Positions 1 through 5,398 of a stretch of 7,600 nucleotides of DNA are shown here, one piece after another; the stretch's first letter is position 1; every line of letters begins with the position of its first letter. Source of the DNA: UBA1563 sp041667115 (GTDB lineage Bacteria > Bacteroidota > Ignavibacteria > Ignavibacteriales > Ignavibacteriaceae); the NCBI GenBank assembly GCA_041667115.1, contig JBAYFO010000095.1, forward strand, positions 1 through 7,600. Reading direction: 5' to 3'. The position numbers and the translations under genes are program-made. The notes beneath the pieces are model-generated. The model worked only from the letters and a program-made list of their open reading frames with translations, was not told the origin of the DNA and searched no databases.

Positions 1-66
1 AACGCGGAACAGATTGTTTCTGTTTTTGCGGGATCAGACTCTCGCTCCTTTCCGTTTGCTTCAACT

Positions 67-97
67 CAAACTTAAGGAAACGTTTTCAATATGTCAA
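67..97 (-). promoter_or_regulatory. Candidate leftward promoter, Bacteroidota-type
   Basis: On the minus strand a TTG (95-97) is followed after exactly 20 bases by TAAGTTTG (67-74). This matches the known Bacteroidetes primary-sigma pattern of -33 TTTG/TTG and -7 TAnnTTTG. It lies just beyond the btpA terminator and would drive a leftward gene starting outside the window. Its leader contains a small hairpin (AACAGA/TCTGTT, near 7-23). A single motif match in AT-rich DNA can arise by chance. Confidence 0.35.
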
Positions 98-123
98 TGA
101 ACTTTTTGAGAATATAGCTTCTC

Positions 124-164
124 AGAATAAATACTTGGGATAACTTAGCCCAAGTATTTATTCT
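124..164. terminator. Strong intrinsic terminator hairpin after btpA
   Basis: Bases 124-139 pair perfectly with 149-164, a 16-bp stem with a 9-base loop (140-148). AT-rich outer arms flank a TTGGG/CCCAA core. The hairpin lies about 80 bp beyond the btpA-family stop codon, so it probably ends that leftward transcript. Its symmetry and the A/T-rich arms allow it to work in both directions. Confidence 0.7.
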
Positions 165-243
165 TGACTTTTAACGGAATAACTTCGTGTCAGAACTTAA
201 AGCTGCACAAAGCAAGTAAAGACAGTGATTAAAGCATCCTTAA

Positions 244-1032
244 TTACAGCCGTATCTTTCCCATTATTTTTTTCACTCTCTCCGGATCGATGGGATTGAA
301 CCACTTCCCTTCCTCTTTAAAATAAGAACCGATGATCAACGCATCACAATATTCGAGATACGCATTAATATTTTCTGCGGTAATTCCCGAACCGGCAAGC
401 ACCGGCAAGCCTACATTATTTTTAACCATTTTAATTTCTTCTAATGATGGCTCCGTTCCTGTACTGCTTCCGGTAATAATAACACCGTCGCTTAAAAAGA
501 ATTCGGCAGCCTTAGCGGTATCAACAATGCCGGTATCGGCAGTAATCGAGTGCGAACTATGCTTCTTCTTTATATCGGTAAAAATTAAAATGTTCTCTGC
601 ACCGATCTGCTTTCTGTAACGAAGTAATTCCCCCGCATCGGAATTAAATATTCCTTCATCGGCTACGTGGGCAAAGACAAATCCTTCTGCACGAATAAAA
701 TCAGCACCTGCAGAATACGCCGAAGCTATTGCTTCTTTATTTGCCCCTGCAAGTATTTGAATCCCAAGAGGCAAGCCAACCTTCTTTTTTATTTCATACA
801 GGATAATGCTCATTAACGTAGTTATCTCGGGACCGACATTTCTATTCAGATAAGGAACATCGTGCATGTTCTCGATCATCAACACAGGTACGCCTAACGA
901 TTGATAAAGTAACGCTTCCGAGAGAGCTTTATCAATTACAGCTTTTATACTGCCGTTATACTTTGGAGTGCCGGGCAATGCCTCCACATGGATCATCCCG
1001 ATAATTGGTTTGTGCAGATTAAATAAATTCAT
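244..1032 (-). CDS. BtpA/SgcQ-family TIM-barrel protein
   Basis: A 262-residue protein of the BtpA family (PF03437 by recognition), full length for the family. The N-terminus carries the family hallmark IGMIHVEALPGTP (residues 11-23). Other typical blocks are MIENMHDVP (52-60), GADFIRAEGFVF (109-120), the lysine-rich strand end FTDIKKKHSSH (151-161), DGVIITGSSTG (182-192) and VLAGSGIT (211-218). The last two are glycine-rich loops of the kind that bind phosphate in TIM barrels. The family includes BtpA, needed for photosystem I stability in cyanobacteria, and SgcQ, encoded in a sugar operon; a common reaction is not firmly established. The start ATG (1032) is the first Met and has no obvious Shine-Dalgarno sequence. 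The gene reads leftward, as does the sugar-ABC ATPase at the far end of the window, so both may belong to a carbohydrate locus that the element now separates (inference). Identity is firm at family level only. Confidence 0.88.
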   Translation of the reverse strand: MNLFNLHKPIIGMIHVEALPGTPKYNGSIKAVIDKALSEALLYQSLGVPVLMIENMHDVPYLNRNVGPEITTLMSIILYEIKKKVGLPLGIQILAGANKEAIASAYSAGADFIRAEGFVFAHVADEGIFNSDAGELLRYRKQIGAENILIFTDIKKKHSSHSITADTGIVDTAKAAEFFLSDGVIITGSSTGTEPSLEEIKMVKNNVGLPVLAGSGITAENINAYLEYCDALIIGSYFKEEGKWFNPIDPERVKKIMGKIRL

Positions 1033-1108
1033 GGCAATTCAATATTAAGTGAAAGAATACGGTTACTTTAGTTTAAAAAGTTTTCAAACAACATCTGTAA
1101 AATGATTT

Positions 1109-1122
1109 ATTCTCTAGAGAAT
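1109..1122. promoter_or_regulatory. 14-bp perfect palindrome upstream of btpA
   Basis: ATTCTCTAGAGAAT is a perfect 14-bp palindrome about 77 bp upstream of the btpA-family start codon, in an otherwise AT-rich intergenic stretch. Its size and position fit a binding site for a dimeric regulator of the leftward gene, but no matching regulator is in the window. Confidence 0.3.
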
Positions 1123-1159
1123 TAAAACATTTTCTTATCAATTTCGACATTTAAAACAA

Positions 1160-1194
1160 AAAATCCTTTAAAACTAAAAGTTCTAAAGGATTTT
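1160..1194. terminator. Bidirectional terminator, probably of a tRNA gene
   Basis: Bases 1160-1170 pair with 1184-1194 (11 bp). Beyond one mismatch, 1172-1175 pair with 1179-1182 around an AAA loop, giving a nearly continuous hairpin. On the minus strand the stem is followed by a strong U-tract (TTTTTTGTTTT), and on the plus strand by a weaker T-rich run. The tRNA-Ser-like 3' end at 1201-1215 reads leftward directly into it, so it was probably the terminator of that tRNA gene. It may also insulate btpA from the element. Confidence 0.7.
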
Positions 1195-1200
1195 CTTTTA

Positions 1201-1215
1201 TGCGGAGAGAGAGAG
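1201..1215 (-). repeat. tRNA-Ser 3'-end fragment, putative attachment site
   Basis: Read leftward, these bases end in CTCTCTCTCCGCA, which matches from memory the acceptor 3' end of many bacterial tRNA-Ser genes. A terminator follows immediately, as expected for a tRNA gene. Beyond 1215 the match stops: the next bases form a small perfect hairpin (GACTT/AAGTC around 1216-1230) rather than a T-arm, so only a fragment is present. When an integrase targets a tRNA 3' end, one end of the inserted element keeps exactly such a fragment while the other holds the rebuilt tRNA. A 10-bp direct repeat (TATGCGGAGA) occurs at 1199-1208 and again at 1325-1334. No second copy of the long fragment is visible to the right. 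Confidence 0.45.
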
Positions 1216-1276
1216 ACTTTACGAAGTCTAATAAATCCTTTGAATATGCGCTAAAATAGACGCTTTTTTAGTGGGG

Positions 1277-1321
1277 GTCTCCAAAATGTCTCCATAATTA
1301 TTAATTTTGTGTTCAGGAGAC
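1277..1321. repeat. GTCTCC sites beside the attachment region
   Basis: GTCTCC occurs at 1277-1282 and 1288-1293, one helical turn apart, and its inverse GGAGAC at 1316-1321. Short repeated sites beside a tRNA-fragment attachment site could be arm-type sites for an integrase or excisionase. The motif is only six bases long, so the case rests on spacing and position alone. Confidence 0.25.
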
Positions 1322-1339
1322 TAATATGCGGAGATCAAT

Positions 1340-1359
1340 TACACAACAAAACCCACCCC
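1340..1359 (+). repeat. Long-distance 20-bp repeat, left copy
   Basis: TACACAACAAAACCCACCCC matches the copy at 5049-5068 at 19 of 20 positions. Both are preceded by similar bases (GCGGAGA and CGCAGA). The two copies bracket the whole replication module from its promoter to the structured region. Diverged inverted relatives (GGGYGTATNTGTTGT type) occur at 4626, 4741, 4929 and 4979. Confidence 0.7.
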
Positions 1360-1403
1360 GTCCAACAAAATTGAAAAAAAATAAAATATTTCTCTGCTCT
1401 GAC

Positions 1404-1432
1404 TTGACTTCTCCAGACGAATAAATTATACT
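1404..1432 (+). promoter_or_regulatory. Sigma-70-like promoter of the replication module
   Basis: TTGACT (1404-1409) and TATACT (1427-1432) are separated by exactly 17 bases and each matches the sigma-70 consensus at five of six positions. It lies 77 bp upstream of the first gene of the rightward module. The leader carries a small hairpin at 1468-1480 followed by TTTAT. Confidence 0.6.
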
Positions 1433-1467
1433 ATATGTGGGGAAATGAATAACTACAACTCGACAAC

Positions 1468-1480
1468 AGCCGATACGGCT
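1468..1480 (+). other. Small leader hairpin before the first element gene
   Basis: AGCCG (1468-1472) pairs with CGGCT (1476-1480) around an ATA loop, and TTTATAAATC follows. It lies between the promoter and the first start codon. It could be a weak attenuator or a leader structure, but the stem is only 5 bp and the T-run is short. Confidence 0.25.
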
Positions 1481-1508
1481 TTATAAATCATAATCATAGG
1501 TAACTCAC

Positions 1509-1802
1509 ATGCAAACATCGTATTCAAATAAAGACTTTTACGCTTCTGCTTTTTTAATAGCAGAAGGGTTTGAGCTTGCCGACTACTTCAGAGAAAACGG
1601 GTTCACTACTTTTATTTTTAACGAAAGTGAAGCTCTTCTTGAAGCAGTCCGTAAATTCCACTCGCTAAGTGCTCTTATAGAGCCGGTTCGTTATGGTAAC
1701 GCAATTAAATCACTAAAAACCTTGATCCATAGCGAACAAATATCTACCTCCAACTCAAATAACTATTATGCAAACAAAAGGAAAGGATCCAAAACAGTAT
1801 GA
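1509..1802 (+). CDS. Small DUF5659-like protein, first gene of module
   Basis: A 97-residue protein. Its core, DFYASAFLIAEGFELADYF (residues 9-27) followed by FIFNESEALLEAVRKFHS (36-52), has the shape of DUF5659 domain proteins, in which a short aromatic start, an alanine/leucine helix and a phenylalanine-rich strand lead into a helix that begins after an asparagine. These small proteins commonly sit directly upstream of primase genes on mobile elements, and their function is not known. There is no signal peptide or membrane segment. The C-terminal 25 residues are polar and look disordered; they lie where the gene runs into the next one. The start ATG is preceded by a weak AGG at 1498-1500. 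It overlaps the primase start by 35 bp in another frame, so the two are probably co-transcribed and translationally coupled. The family match is by pattern recognition and moderate. Confidence 0.6.
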   Translation: MQTSYSNKDFYASAFLIAEGFELADYFRENGFTTFIFNESEALLEAVRKFHSLSALIEPVRYGNAIKSLKTLIHSEQISTSNSNNYYANKRKGSKTV

Positions 1803-3204
1803 CATCTTTACTTTTGTAAAGGATAATGTAAAAATAGAAGAAGCCGCAAAACGCCTCGGCTTAGACTTAGAAAAAACCGGTAAATCGTATCAGGGGAATT
1901 GTCCAACGGGACACACATCTAATGGTGGAAGATGTTTCAGTATCGAAACTGAAAAACAATTCTTTCGCTGCTTCCAATGCGAAACTGCCGGAGATGTAAC
2001 CAAACTTGTAGAGATCACAAAAAAAATAGCTCCCATGGAAGCTGCCGAATGGTTAATCGAAGAATTTAACCTTGAAGAAGAGCTCAACAAACAATCATTT
2101 CGTTTTAGAAAACTCACACCGGAACAAAAAGCTGAACTTGACGATCAAAAAGTCATGGGAAAACTTTATCAATCTGCATTTGAGTGGATGAAACCTCAAC
2201 TATATGGAAATGATGGATCTGTAGAACTCAAATATCTTACCGAACAAAGGAAGTATGATCTAGAAGTTTTACAAAAAAGCGACTGGTGTTACTTTCCATC
2301 AGCGGACAGAATAAAAAAGCACCTCTTTTCTTTATATCCCGCAGACGGTGAAAACATCAATAATTTATCTTTATATGGATTCACCGGTGAAAAAATGCAT
2401 CTGGCTATTCCGTACCGCAATAACGAAGGACTGATAACGGGATTTATTAAGCGGGCAAATAAACCGGAAGGTATTTCATTCGTTGATAACAAAGGGAAAG
2501 AAAAGAGTGAAGTCCGTTGGGATAGTACATCTGGTGTTCAGAAAACAGATCTTTTTAGCCTTTATAACTGTAAAGGAGAAGAAGACCTCTTGATCGTAGA
2601 AGGCTATCCCGATGCGGTTATCATGAGTGCCGTGGGGATGAAAAATATTGCTGCTGTCGGACAAGGTAATTTATCCGAGTCACATCTTGTGGCAATGAAA
2701 AAAGAGAAAACTAAAACCGTTACCATCTCATTTGATAACGACAAAGCGGGTTCGCCGAATACAGAAAAAGCTGTAATGATGTTGTTGGAAAATTCAGAGA
2801 TAATACCTTATGTTCTTGAACCTTCATTGTTGGCGCCGCATAAAGACCCGGATGAATATGTGGTAGCAAATGGTTTAGAGAAGTTCAAAGGGCTGTTAAA
2901 ACAAATAGAGCTGGGCCCGATTTGGTTGTGTAAGCGTAAAACCAAAGATTTAACGACAATGGATCCAATAGCTAAACAGAGAGTGCTCAATGAGTGTGTG
3001 GGGATTGCACAACTAATACACAACCCCATCCACGAAAGCGAGATCGTGAAATATTTAGTGGGAGTTTTTCAATACAAAGAGAAAGACATTTTGAAACTTC
3101 TCAAGCAGAAAAAAGACGATAACTTTGTCAGCTCGTACAAAAAAATAAAATATACGCTACTTCCCATTCGTCGAGCAAGGAACATCACTTTACGCTTATT
3201 ATGA
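1768..3204 (+). CDS. DnaG-type primase half of a frameshifted primase-helicase
   Basis: A CHC2 zinc-finger plus Toprim primase, which would make RNA primers for element replication. The zinc ligands are visible as C45-x3-H49 and C68-x2-C71 (FRCFQC). The Toprim domain shows DLLIVEGYPDAV (273-284) with catalytic E278, SFDNDKAG (321-328) with D323 and D325, and KDPDEYV (359-365). A linker of about 85 residues follows. The start ATG at 1768 lacks a clear Shine-Dalgarno sequence and overlaps the upstream gene, so coupled translation is likely. From about residue 460 the sequence turns into an arginine-rich tail (PIRRARNITLRLL) that looks unlike protein. The +1 frame opens at 3149 and reads convincingly into the helicase. 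I therefore think the true product is a single primase-helicase of about 860 residues, like P4 alpha, and that the tail after about 3149 is an out-of-frame artefact of an indel, a programmed shift or an assembly error. Confidence 0.9.
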   Translation: MQTKGKDPKQYDIFTFVKDNVKIEEAAKRLGLDLEKTGKSYQGNCPTGHTSNGGRCFSIETEKQFFRCFQCETAGDVTKLVEITKKIAPMEAAEWLIEEFNLEEELNKQSFRFRKLTPEQKAELDDQKVMGKLYQSAFEWMKPQLYGNDGSVELKYLTEQRKYDLEVLQKSDWCYFPSADRIKKHLFSLYPADGENINNLSLYGFTGEKMHLAIPYRNNEGLITGFIKRANKPEGISFVDNKGKEKSEVRWDSTSGVQKTDLFSLYNCKGEEDLLIVEGYPDAVIMSAVGMKNIAAVGQGNLSESHLVAMKKEKTKTVTISFDNDKAGSPNTEKAVMMLLENSEIIPYVLEPSLLAPHKDPDEYVVANGLEKFKGLLKQIELGPIWLCKRKTKDLTTMDPIAKQRVLNECVGIAQLIHNPIHESEIVKYLVGVFQYKEKDILKLLKQKKDDNFVSSYKKIKYTLLPIRRARNITLRLL

Positions 3205-3232
3205 CAGTTTCAAGGATACCGTTCATCTTGGA

Positions 3233-4366
3233 GTGGGAAAAGATATTCTTGCAACAACGTTAGCGTCTGCGGGACAAAAACTACCCGAGCCGATGTCTGT
3301 GTTGACTGCGGTTTTCGATGTGCATAATAATAATCGAATAGACCTTGAACAAGAGATTTTTAACTTCTTTGTACCTTCTGAATATATGCTTTTAAGTAAG
3401 ACCGATGATCTGATAAATCCGAAGCATGATTTTAACTCGATATATAAATTGCTCGGTAATCTGATACCTTCTTATCAAGAACGAAAATTATTTCTTAACT
3501 GGCTAGCCGGAATCATGCAGACGAGAGAGAAACAATTGACTGCATGGGTGTTCAAAGGTGAGCAAGGTGCCGGGAAGGGACTGCTGTTATCTCATGTTCT
3601 TAAGAAACTCTTGGGACGGAAACAAGCGATCCAAGTTGAAGATGCTCAATTGAAAAATGAGTTTAACCCTTGGTTGCAGAACTCTTTATTAATTGCTTTT
3701 AACGAAGTTGCAAGGGATACGAGTTCAAGGAATATGATAAATTCAAAACTAAAAGCAATTATCACTGATGAGGAAATCCAGATCAATGAAAAAAATGTAA
3801 AAGCATTTTATATTACCAACTACGTGAACTGCTTATTCTTCAGTAATGAGAGTGTTCCGATATTTATCGAACAAGGGGACAGACGGTACAATGTGGTTAT
3901 GACTCACGGAAACCTGAATAAGCGTGATTGGTTTGAGATGGATCCACTCGGGTTTATTGCAAAACTCGAAGCTGAAGTTCCGGCATTTGCTCAATTCCTA
4001 ATGAACTGGAAGTATGATCCATTGAAGGCTACAAGAGTATTTACAAACGATGCAAAAGAAACAATGATCTCTTCGGGGATGAATCGCTTTGAAGAATTTA
4101 CGGATAAGTTGAGAAGCGCTGATATCTATTGGTTTGAGGAACATGCAAACCATGGACTTTTTAATAACTTTAATCTAAAGGACGAGATCAAAAAGAAGAA
4201 AGTTCCAAGAGAAAAATTACTGGATTTATTTATGAGCATCTATGATGATACAAAAATAAGTAAGATAACCTTCGGCAAGAAAATGAAAGAGCATGGTATC
4301 GAGGGGACAAGAGAATCCATACCGGGCAATGTGAATGATAAAGCGAATTATTACGTCTGGAAATAG
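3233..4366 (+). CDS. DUF5906/SF3-type helicase half of primase-helicase
   Basis: An ATPase of the superfamily 3 / DUF5906 group, expected to unwind the origin and travel with the fork. The Walker A loop is GEQGAGKG (residues 109-116 counted from GTG 3233), Walker B is LLIAFNEV (152-159), the sensor-1 Asn is in LFFSNES (201-207), and the arginine finger is in GDRRYNVV (215-222). About 150 residues follow, ending in a winged-helix-like tail (KKMKEHGIEGTR). The GTG is only the first possible start codon and is unlikely to be real: the frame is open from 3149, no ATG, GTG or TTG precedes 3233, and the intervening codons read as protein (YFPFVEQGTSLYAYYDSF). The coding region thus continues directly from the primase. 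The last codons form the left arm of an inverted repeat (GTCTGG at 4355-4360, CCAGAC at 4367-4372) that opens the iteron region. Confidence 0.85.
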   Translation: MGKDILATTLASAGQKLPEPMSVLTAVFDVHNNNRIDLEQEIFNFFVPSEYMLLSKTDDLINPKHDFNSIYKLLGNLIPSYQERKLFLNWLAGIMQTREKQLTAWVFKGEQGAGKGLLLSHVLKKLLGRKQAIQVEDAQLKNEFNPWLQNSLLIAFNEVARDTSSRNMINSKLKAIITDEEIQINEKNVKAFYITNYVNCLFFSNESVPIFIEQGDRRYNVVMTHGNLNKRDWFEMDPLGFIAKLEAEVPAFAQFLMNWKYDPLKATRVFTNDAKETMISSGMNRFEEFTDKLRSADIYWFEEHANHGLFNNFNLKDEIKKKKVPREKLLDLFMSIYDDTKISKITFGKKMKEHGIEGTRESIPGNVNDKANYYVWK

Positions 4367-4368
4367 CC

Positions 4369-4398
4369 AGACAGGAACAGACAAGATGCAGACAGGAT
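4369..4398 (+). repeat. Iteron group 1, three direct copies
   Basis: AGACAGGAA (4369), AGACAAGAT (4379) and AGACAGGAT (4390), spaced 10 and 11 bp, roughly one helical turn. The group starts three bases after the helicase stop codon. Confidence 0.75.
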
Positions 4399-4440
4399 GG
4401 AGCAGGTTGTTTTGTTTGAATACGCACCAAAAACAGCCCC

Positions 4441-4467
4441 AGACAAGATAGACAGGATAGACAAGAT
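4441..4467 (+). repeat. Iteron group 2, three tandem direct copies
   Basis: AGACAAGAT, AGACAGGAT and AGACAAGAT follow each other without a gap. This is the left boundary of the AT-rich core and the mirror image of group 3. Confidence 0.85.
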
Positions 4468-4535
4468 GATTATGTCTCAAGTGAAAAAAATATTAAACAG
4501 AAATAAATATTATTTTCTACCGTAGGAGTTGAAAC

Positions 4536-4562
4536 ATCCTGTCTAACTTGTCTATCCTGTCT
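4536..4562 (-). repeat. Iteron group 3, three tandem inverted copies
   Basis: On the plus strand ATCCTGTCT, AACTTGTCT and ATCCTGTCT follow each other without a gap; they are the inverse of the group 2 units, with one mismatch in the middle copy. This is the right boundary of the AT-rich core. Confidence 0.85.
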
Positions 4563-4594
4563 GGAGTAGAAAACAAGCTAAAAACGCAATATCC

Positions 4595-4625
4595 ATCTTG
4601 TCTGGCAGACAGGATCAGACAGGAT
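4595..4625. repeat. Iteron group 4, one inverted and two direct copies
   Basis: ATCTTGTCT (4595-4603, inverted) is followed by AGACAGGAT at 4607-4615 and 4617-4625. The inverted and first direct copies form a short palindrome around GGC. The last copy runs directly into the first helix of the GC-richer structured region. Confidence 0.75.
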
Positions 4626-4765
4626 GGGTGTGTATGTTGTGCCTGGTGTACAAGGGAAAATGGGATACACAACCCACGGGGACGAAAAAAACGTCCCGAA
4701 GCAGGCAATGAGCAATTAGGACTAGCGTACGTGGGAAATTGGGGTGAATATGTCGTGCTGGGAGT

Positions 4766-4970
4766 ATCTGCTCAACCAATCTGCCCCAGTCCACGAAGGA
4801 CTTGTCTGGGATAATAAACAAGTAATCATTTGGGTGTTAAAAGTTGCTGTAAGTCCTTATGTTATAAGCACTCAGATATATTTAAATGCAACTACCTCCC
4901 TCCGCGATGCTGCAGGAGGTGGTACGAAGGGGCGTATTTGTTGTTCCGGGATGATCTGCTCAACCAATCT
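4766..4970. repeat. 17-bp exact direct repeat pair
   Basis: ATCTGCTCAACCAATCT occurs at 4766-4782 and 4954-4970, 188 bp apart. To the left of each copy the similarity continues without gaps for about 35 further bases at lower identity: GGGGTGAATATGTCGTGCTG resembles GGGGCGTATTTGTTGTTCCG. The repeat units are therefore over 50 bp long and diverged outside the 17-bp core. Confidence 0.8.
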
Positions 4971-5048
4971 CCACCCAAGGGCGTTGTATTGTTGGTCCGG
5001 ATGCAAATGGTCGCTGGTGGGGGTGTGCAACAAACGGTTTTACGCAGA

Positions 5049-5068
5049 TACACAACAAAATCCACCCC
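5049..5068 (+). repeat. Long-distance 20-bp repeat, right copy
   Basis: TACACAACAAAATCCACCCC, the partner of 1340-1359 with one difference. Its CCCCAC end pairs with GTGGGG at 5017-5022, so it may also take part in a hairpin. Confidence 0.7.
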
Positions 5069-5131
5069 ACTCCCCAACGTTTATGGCAACTGGCAAAAAA
5101 AGAATAGGAATAGAGACCTATAAATATTAAA

Positions 5132-5139
5132 AAGGAGGT
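5132..5139 (+). promoter_or_regulatory. Strong Shine-Dalgarno site of the 83-aa gene
   Basis: AAGGAGGT ends seven bases before the ATG at 5147, a near-perfect ribosome-binding site. It fixes the start codon and is much stronger than the sites of the primase or flanking genes, which suggests high expression or a different origin for this gene pair. Confidence 0.85.
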
Positions 5140-5146
5140 AACACAC

Positions 5147-5398
5147 ATGAAACATAACTATCTAAAAAATCGAAAACCACGAAACGTCGAATACAGCAAG
5201 AGCTATAAACTGCTTCAGTCTCTCGGTAGAGAGACTTTAACAGAAATATTAAGCAGAGTTGGAATGTTTTTAGCCGCCAGAGAAATCTCTGCACTGTTGG
5301 GATACGATGTCAGTGCCCCGGTAGTTCGGCATTGTCGAACAAGATATAAACTTAAACAAGGAGCGACAAATGAAAAAGAGAATAGTCATCAAGATTAA
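5147..5398 (+). CDS. Small basic protein, probable helix-turn-helix
   Basis: An 83-residue basic protein that I do not recognise as a named family. The N-terminal 20 residues are rich in Lys/Arg. Residues 31-70 predict as helices, and FLAAREISALLGYDVSAPVVRHC (41-63) resembles a helix-turn-helix: a short helix with the usual Ala, a turn at GYDVS and a recognition-type helix with Arg residues. The tail (71-83) is polar. It has a near-perfect Shine-Dalgarno site at 5132-5139 and overlaps the next start codon by 29 bp, so the two are probably one transcript. Sitting next to the putative origin, it might regulate replication, copy number or excision; that is inferred from context. A homolog search or a structure prediction showing a winged or simple HTH would settle the fold. 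Confidence 0.7.
   Translation: MKHNYLKNRKPRNVEYSKSYKLLQSLGRETLTEILSRVGMFLAAREISALLGYDVSAPVVRHCRTRYKLKQGATNEKENSHQD

Larger units (their letters stand above)
4367..4625. other. Putative iteron-type replication origin
   Basis: Twelve copies of a 9-bp site (consensus AGACARGAT) lie directly after the primase-helicase stop codon. Direct copies begin at 4369, 4379, 4390, 4441, 4450, 4459, 4607 and 4617, and inverted copies at 4536, 4545, 4554 and 4595. The copies at 4369 and 4545 each have one mismatch. Three direct copies at a 9-bp pitch (4441-4467) and three inverted copies at the same pitch (4536-4562) face each other across a 68-bp AT-rich core (4468-4535). A hairpin (4405-4414 with 4428-4438, one bulge) separates the first two direct groups. 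SaPI and P4 origins are known to consist of iterons, in SaPIs in two sets flanking an AT-rich region, and are bound by the element's own initiator-helicase. That this site works as the origin is inferred. Confidence 0.65.
4625..5095. ncRNA. Candidate large structured RNA or extended origin
   Basis: This stretch is visibly richer in G+C than its surroundings and no frame gives a convincing protein. It has several adjacent, non-overlapping helices: 4625-4635 with 4665-4676 (11 bp, one bulge); 4679-4684 with 4692-4697 (A7 loop); 4730-4734 with 4791-4795, enclosing 4740-4744 with 4784-4788; 4796-4803 with 4851-4858 (8 bp, perfect, directly abutting the previous helix); 4891-4899 with 4915-4923 (9 bp, one G-U); and 5017-5022 with 5065-5070. 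A chain of abutting helices in a GC-richer island is typical of large structured RNAs, some of which sit on phage-like elements. No known class is recognised, and no clear promoter is seen. DNA-level origin or transfer structures, or decayed repeats, are alternatives. The strand is undecided. Confidence 0.35.

Noticed and set aside
1..143. Open plus-strand frames at the left edge (to TAA at 73-75 or TAA at 141-143) as the 3' end of a rightward gene
   Set aside because: Three frames are open for a short stretch and none is clearly protein-like; a leftward promoter and leader fit the same bases at least as well.
1202..1260. Complete tRNA-Ser gene on the minus strand
   Set aside because: Only the acceptor 3' end matches; no T-arm with a TTCRA loop, anticodon arm or D-arm follows.
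1240..1270. Terminator GCGCTAAAATAGACGC followed by TTTTTT
   Set aside because: Only three to five pairs can form with interruptions, too weak for a terminator call.
4226..4480. Leftward ORFs over the end of the helicase gene and the first iterons
   Set aside because: They are antisense to the conserved helicase and the iterons; open frames arise from the repeats.
4366..4625. CRISPR array
   Set aside because: The repeats are only 9 bp, partly gap-free, in both orientations, and without spacers of regular length.
4741..4990. Diversity-generating retroelement template/variable repeat
   Set aside because: Differences between the repeat copies are spread over all bases instead of being adenine-specific in one copy, and no reverse transcriptase is present.
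4744..5130. Overlapping rightward ORFs of 128 and 97 codons (4744-5130, 4830-5123)
   Set aside because: Composition is odd (many Cys, Trp, Gly), no RBS is seen, and both run through long helices and repeats; two frames open at once in a GC-richer stretch point to chance.
5111..5130. TATAAAT near 5119 as the -10 box of the 83-aa gene
   Set aside because: No matching -35 box is seen, and the transcript would start within or after the Shine-Dalgarno site.
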